A stretch of 9,763 nt of DNA from JBBRLG01 sp038231495 (lineage in GTDB: Bacteria > Planctomycetota > Planctomycetia > Gemmatales > Gemmataceae): positions 1-9,763 of the forward strand of contig JBBRLG010000269.1 in the NCBI GenBank assembly GCA_038231495.1, in the 5' to 3' direction. Positions 7,090-9,763 of the stretch are shown piece after piece. The position numbers and the translations under genes are program-made. Every line of letters starts with the position of its first letter. The first letter of the stretch is position 1. The notes under the pieces are model-generated. The model was not told the origin of the DNA. It made no database searches and saw only the letters and a program-made list of their open reading frames with translations.

Positions 7090-7097
7090 AAAGTTTC
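7090..7097 (+). repeat. Target duplication of MITE-like copy 1, right
   Basis: AAAGTTTC, immediately outside the right terminal repeat; identical to 6942-6949. Confidence 0.7.
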
Positions 7098-7293
7098 ATC
7101 GGCCACGGCAGCCAACAAAAGGGAGAGTAGCTTGGGAGCAGAATCCGGTTGCGTCGAAAGCTTGTCGCCCACCCCACCGGGACCGCTGGAGAGAGTCACT
7201 CCCCGGGGGTGAACCGACCGGACGTGGGAATCTACCTCAAAAATTCAATCGTGTACAGACGAGTTGCCAAGCGGGGACTCTGAGAACTTCGCA

Positions 7294-7322
7294 TTGTCCC
7301 GCCTGAACCCCTCGGCTATGAT
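7294..7322 (+). promoter_or_regulatory. Probable sigma-70-type promoter of lpxD
   Basis: TTGTCC (7294-7299) and TATGAT (7317-7322) are separated by 17 bp. The -35 matches the consensus at 4 of 6 positions and the -10 at 5 of 6. It would start transcription about 60 bp before the lpxD start at 7390. A small stem ACTCC/GGAGT (7341-7345, 7351-7355) lies in the leader. Confidence 0.45.
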
Positions 7323-7389
7323 CCACCAACTTTAGTCTGGACTCCATGAGGGAGTGGGAGGCACCTTTCAGGAAGAAAGGGCGTGCATA

Positions 7390-8478
7390 GTGGTGGTCAG
7401 CGTCCAACAGCTGGCGGCTTTGGTCCACGGACAGGTTCATGGCGACGGCGACCGGCTTATCCGCGACGCCCGCCCACTCAGCGAGGCCGGACCCGGCCAC
7501 GTCACGTTCATCGAATCGGAACGCCTGGCCCGGCACCTGAAAACCTGTCAAGCCTCCGCGATCCTCGTGCCGGCGGCGCTCCGCACCAAACACGCGGACG
7601 CGGCGAATGTCATCGGGAACGGCAACGGTGCCCACTCTCCTGCCGCGCCCCCCTTCAGCTTCATCGAAGTCGTCGATCCCCTCGCCGCCTTTGTCGTGAC
7701 CATGCGCCACTTCCGCGGCGAACCAAAGCCACCGGACCCCGTTGTCGCCCCGCAGGCGGCCGTCCACCCGACCGCGCGCGTCGGCGCGGCGGCGTCCATC
7801 GGCCCGTTCGCCGTCGTCGGCGAAGCGAGCGTCGTCGGGGCGCGCTGCCGGTTCGGTGCCGGCGTCGTCGTCGGCCGCAACTGCCGTATCGGCGACGACG
7901 TAACGCTACACCCGCACGTCGTCCTGTACGACGGCACGGTCCTCGGCGACCGCGTCGAGATTCACGCCGGCGCGGTCGTCGGTGCCGACGGGTTCGGCTA
8001 CCGCCTGCAAGCCGGCCAGCACGTCAAAATCCCGCAGTTCGGCGTGGTCGAGATCGGCGACGACGTGGAGATTGGTGCCGGCACCACGATCGATCGCGGC
8101 ACGTTCCAAAACACGCGCGTCGGCGCCGGCACGAAGATCGACAACCACGTGCAGATCGGCCACAACTGCCAGATCGGCAAGCACAACCTGTTGGTGAGCC
8201 AGGTGGGCGTTGCCGGCTCGGCCACGACGGGCGACTATGTGGTGCTGGCCGGCCAGGTGGGCGTGGCGGACCACATCCACGTCGGCGACAGGGCGGTGGT
8301 CGGCGCGCAATCGGGCCTGTACCGCAACGTGCCGGATGGCGAGCGCACCCTCGGCAGTCCCGCGCGGCCGGAGGGCGAGCAGAAGCGCATCCTGTTGTGC
8401 CTCGAAAAACTCCCGGAGATGCGCCGCGAATTGCGGCAGGTCGTGCGACATTTGGGGCTGGAAGCGAATGAAAAATGA
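7390..8478 (+). CDS. lpxD: UDP-3-O-(3-hydroxyacyl)glucosamine N-acyltransferase
   Basis: LpxD transfers a 3-hydroxyacyl chain from acyl carrier protein to the 2-amino group of UDP-3-O-acylglucosamine, the third step of lipid A synthesis, in the cytoplasm as a trimer. Numbered from GTG 7390 (362 residues; E. coli LpxD has 341): residues 1-100 form the N-terminal uridine-binding domain starting VSVQQLAALV. About 118-325 are left-handed beta-helix hexapeptide repeats (many I/V-G-x4 units). GADGFGY (198-204) and GAGTTIDRGT (229-238) are LpxD signatures. QIGHNCQIG holds His258, matching the catalytic His239 of E. coli. The last 35 residues are a helical tail. An upstream in-frame GTG at 7354 would add 12 residues unlike the family and overlaps a small stem, so 7390, with a purine-rich GGAAGAAAGG ending nine bases upstream, is preferred. 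It is probably cotranscribed with lpxI. Confidence 0.95.
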   Translation: MVVSVQQLAALVHGQVHGDGDRLIRDARPLSEAGPGHVTFIESERLARHLKTCQASAILVPAALRTKHADAANVIGNGNGAHSPAAPPFSFIEVVDPLAAFVVTMRHFRGEPKPPDPVVAPQAAVHPTARVGAAASIGPFAVVGEASVVGARCRFGAGVVVGRNCRIGDDVTLHPHVVLYDGTVLGDRVEIHAGAVVGADGFGYRLQAGQHVKIPQFGVVEIGDDVEIGAGTTIDRGTFQNTRVGAGTKIDNHVQIGHNCQIGKHNLLVSQVGVAGSATTGDYVVLAGQVGVADHIHVGDRAVVGAQSGLYRNVPDGERTLGSPARPEGEQKRILLCLEKLPEMRRELRQVVRHLGLEANEK

Positions 8479-8488
8479 GGCGACGACA

Positions 8489-8629
8489 GCGAGCGGGGTC
8501 GCGTCAGCGCCCCATGTGCGAGTGGCGATACGCGAGTGCCGAGGTCCGACCGATGCGCGCCGATAACGATACCCCCTTCACTCCTTATCTTCCCAACCGC
8601 ACTCGGGGCGCTGACGCGACCCCGCTCGC
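8489..8629. repeat. 25-bp perfect inverted repeat at the lpxD/lpxI junction
   Basis: The arms 8489-8513 and 8605-8629 are exact reverse complements over 25 bases, GC-rich, and separated by 91 bases. Pairing resumes inward after two mismatches (a 5-base match, then 3). The left arm starts 10 bases past the lpxD stop; the right arm ends about 40 bases before codons of the conserved LpxI domain. The loop contains GAGG (8541-8544) and ATG 8553, the probable lpxI start. It looks like an inserted palindromic element that became the leader and N-terminal extension of lpxI. Confidence 0.8.
8541..8544 (+). promoter_or_regulatory. Probable ribosome-binding site of lpxI
   Basis: GAGG eight bases before ATG 8553. 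It favours this start over the ATG at 8475, which overlaps the lpxD stop (ATGA) but would add 26 Arg-rich, low-information residues encoded by the left arm of the inverted repeat. Confidence 0.5.
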
Positions 8630-9515
8630 CACCGTCTCTTCGTCCCCTCGACCCCCCGAGAAACAGCCAATCGGTCTCCTCGCCGGCGGCGGTCGCTTTC
8701 CGATTGTCTTTGCCGAGAAGGCGCGCAGCCTCGGGCTGCCGGTGGTGGCCGTCGGCATTCGCGGCGCGGCACCGCCCGAACTGGCCGCCTTGGTCCACCG
8801 CTTTTACTGGGCGGGGCCGGCGCGCATGGGGCGCATGATCCGCCTGTTCAAGCGCGAAGGCGTTACCCGCATCGCCATGGCCGGCAAGATCTTCAAGGCG
8901 GACTTCCTGTACAAGCCGTGGAAGGCGTTCGTGCTGCTGCCGGACCTGCGAACCCTGTACTGGTGGTACCTGCGGCCGCGGCCCGACAACCGCGACGACA
9001 CCTTATTGCTCGGCATCATCGAGGAGTTTGCGACCGAGGGGTTGCACTTCGATTCCGCCCTCAACCTTTGCCCGGAGTTGCTCGTGCGTCCCGGAGTGCT
9101 GACGACCCGCGGGCCGACCGTCCGCGAGGAGGCCGACATCGCGTTCGGCTGGGAACTGGCGAAAAAGATGGGCGAACTCGATGTGGGCCAAAGCGTCGCC
9201 TGCAAGGAGCGGGCGGTCCTGGCGGTCGAGGCCGTCGAGGGCACCGACCGGGCCATCCTCCGCGCCGGCGAGTTGTGCAAGGCCGGCGGCTTCGTCGTGG
9301 TCAAGGTGGCCAAGCCGCAACAGGACATGCGTTTCGACGTACCGACCGTGGGCTGCTCGACGGTCGAAACGCTCTACAAAGCCGGCGGCCGCGTGCTTGC
9401 CATCGAGGCGGACAAGACGATTATTTTAGACGAGAACGAGACGGTGGCGCTGGCCAACCGTTACGGCATCGCGATTGTGGCGCTGCACGGGCAGACGGCG
9501 GCGCGGGCCGCTTAA
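8553..9515 (+). CDS. lpxI: UDP-2,3-diacylglucosamine pyrophosphatase LpxI
   Basis: LpxI hydrolyses UDP-2,3-diacylglucosamine to lipid X (2,3-diacylglucosamine-1-phosphate) and UMP, replacing LpxH in many bacteria; it is cytoplasmic. From ATG 8553 the protein has 320 residues, against about 280 for Caulobacter LpxI. The conserved domain begins at residue 40 with IGLLAGGGRFP. The N-terminal domain continues through GIRG and AMAGKIFKADFL. The C-terminal DUF1009-type domain holds RPDNRDDTLL, then VEAVEGTDRAILRAG, whose Asp232 matches the Asp essential in Caulobacter LpxI. It also holds KPQQDMRFDVPTVG and a C-terminal region with LAIEADKTIILDE. The first 39 residues are not family-like and derive from the inverted repeat. 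An alternative start at 8475 overlaps the lpxD stop and would allow translational coupling. Its substrate is the product of LpxD, so the pairing makes pathway sense. Confidence 0.93.
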   Translation: MRADNDTPFTPYLPNRTRGADATPLATVSSSPRPPEKQPIGLLAGGGRFPIVFAEKARSLGLPVVAVGIRGAAPPELAALVHRFYWAGPARMGRMIRLFKREGVTRIAMAGKIFKADFLYKPWKAFVLLPDLRTLYWWYLRPRPDNRDDTLLLGIIEEFATEGLHFDSALNLCPELLVRPGVLTTRGPTVREEADIAFGWELAKKMGELDVGQSVACKERAVLAVEAVEGTDRAILRAGELCKAGGFVVVKVAKPQQDMRFDVPTVGCSTVETLYKAGGRVLAIEADKTIILDENETVALANRYGIAIVALHGQTAARAA

Positions 9516-9520
9516 CAATT

Positions 9521-9553
9521 CTGGCGAGCCGGGAGCGTAAGCGACCGGAGTGA
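9521..9553. repeat. GNRA-capped hairpin repeat after lpxI
   Basis: CCGG-GA-GC-GTAA-GC-GA-CCGG (9529-9548) folds, read as RNA, into CCGG/CCGG and GC/GC helices separated by a tandem G-A mismatch and capped by C(GUAA)G, a stable GNRA tetraloop. It starts about six bases past the lpxI stop. From memory, very similar text recurs in many planctomycete genomes and produces spurious C-termini reading ASRERKRPE. It could act as a 3'-end structure; no T-run follows. Confidence 0.5.
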
Positions 9554-9573
9554 GTTTCCGTGATAAACTCCGG
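9545..9573. repeat. Inverted repeat overlapping the GNRA hairpin
   Basis: CCGGAGT (9545-9551) pairs exactly with ACTCCGG (9567-9573); GAGTTT/AAACTC (9552-9557 region and 9565-9570) is an alternative register. It shares CCGG 9545-9548 with the GNRA hairpin, so the two folds exclude each other. The right arm ends at the first base of MITE-like copy 2. Confidence 0.4.
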
Positions 9574-9708
9574 TAACCGTTCACTCCCCCCCTTACGAAG
9601 GGGGGTAGGGGGGTGGAGATGACGCCATGACTGAGTACTTCAAGCGTTCTTACCCCCCCCCCAGGCCCCCCCGCGGAAGGGGGGGGGGTGTTTGCGGGGG
9701 ACGGGTAC
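9573..9708. mobile_element. MITE-like palindromic element, copy 2 (right end decayed)
   Basis: A 136-bp copy of the element at 6950-7089, in the same orientation. The left terminal repeat GTAACCGTTCAC (9573-9584) is intact. The right end GGGGACGGGTAC (9697-9708) matches the expected repeat at 9 of 12 positions. The C/G-tract arms and the central core (about 9621-9651) are conserved, with 27 of 31 core positions identical by eye. Flanks AAACTCCG and AAAAAACC do not form an exact duplication. Long homopolymers make length differences here sensitive to sequencing error. Confidence 0.75.
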
Positions 9709-9735
9709 AAAAAACCGGGGCGATAGAACCCCCGG
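9709..9735 (-). terminator. Rho-independent terminator for a convergent gene
   Basis: Read on the minus strand, CCGGGG (9735-9730) and CCCCGG (9720-9715) form a 6-bp GC stem around nine bases and are followed by six T (9714-9709). It would end a minus-strand gene located beyond the right edge of the window, convergent with lpxI. The T-run directly abuts the right end of MITE-like copy 2. Confidence 0.6.
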
Positions 9736-9763
9736 CACCACAAGAAGTTGGGAAAAGCGCCCC

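Larger units (their letters stand above)
6721..7389. other. Divergent spacer between S55 gene and lpxD
   Basis: About 670 bp without a supported gene. It holds the S55 ribosome-binding site, two hairpins (6850-6864 and 6878-6903), a 140-bp MITE-like element with target duplications (6942-7097), and a probable lpxD promoter (7294-7322). The stretch 7100-7290 shows no clear feature apart from a compact near-palindrome TCACTCCCCGGGGGTGA at about 7197-7213. The short open frames here are not coding-like and arise from the repeats. Confidence 0.7.

Noticed and set aside
6942..7097. CRISPR or tandem repeat array in the C/G-rich stretch
   Set aside because: Only one palindromic unit is present, with no regular spacers; the structure is an inverted repeat with flanking duplications.
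7354..7389. lpxD starting at GTG 7354
   Set aside because: The extra residues GGTFQEERACI are unlike LpxD N-termini and the codon lies in a small stem; GTG 7390 fits the family start better.
8475..8552. lpxI starting at ATG 8475 (ATGA overlap with lpxD)
   Set aside because: Possible through coupling, but the extra 26 residues are Arg-rich and encoded by the repeat arm, while ATG 8553 has GAGG at good spacing. Kept as an alternative.
9426..9743. Minus-strand 105-residue frame at the right edge
   Set aside because: It runs antisense through lpxI, the GNRA repeat and MITE copy 2; Pro/Gly-rich repeat translation, not a gene.

Overview
The window is high-GC DNA that looks like a chromosomal piece of a planctomycete, probably Gemmataceae or a relative. 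The signs are a lipid A gene pair (lpxD, lpxI), a large secreted beta-propeller protein, a SpoIVB-type (S55) peptidase outside any sporulation context, and many short palindromic repeats in the spacers. The taxonomic call is inference; no rRNA or marker gene is present.

Layout. 1-176: short left flank with no recognisable gene. 177-1070: a non-autonomous IS4-type insertion element with 16-bp perfect terminal inverted repeats and a 9-bp target duplication. Its transposase has lost most of the catalytic core through an in-frame internal deletion. 1103-2491 (minus): MATE-family multidrug/cation antiporter with an extended -10 promoter. 2562-2593: strong 12-bp hairpin. 2619-4781 and 4840-6720 (both minus): a probable two-gene operon, transcribed S55 peptidase first and beta-propeller/Fn3-like exported protein second. 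6721-7389: long divergent spacer holding a 140-bp MITE-like element (12-bp terminal inverted repeats, exact 8-bp target duplication), further hairpins and a probable lpxD promoter. 7390-8478 and 8553-9515 (plus): lpxD and lpxI. 9516-9763: a GNRA-capped hairpin, a second copy of the MITE-like element with a decayed right end, and a minus-strand intrinsic terminator for a convergent gene outside the window.

How the genes fit together. LpxD adds the N-linked acyl chain in lipid A synthesis and LpxI hydrolyses UDP-2,3-diacylglucosamine to lipid X, so the pair covers two nearby steps of one pathway (the LpxD product is the LpxI substrate). The S55 peptidase and the propeller protein both carry signal peptides and probably act outside the cytoplasmic membrane. 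MATE export is a stand-alone function.

Most notable points: (1) a perfect 25-bp inverted repeat at the lpxD/lpxI junction, with the likely lpxI ribosome-binding site and start codon in its loop; (2) the S55 peptidase has its Ser and His motifs in the reverse order to SpoIVB, which reads as a circular permutation; (3) two copies of a C/G-tract MITE-like element with a conserved central core; (4) a deleted IS4-type element inserted symmetrically on the axis of a target palindrome.
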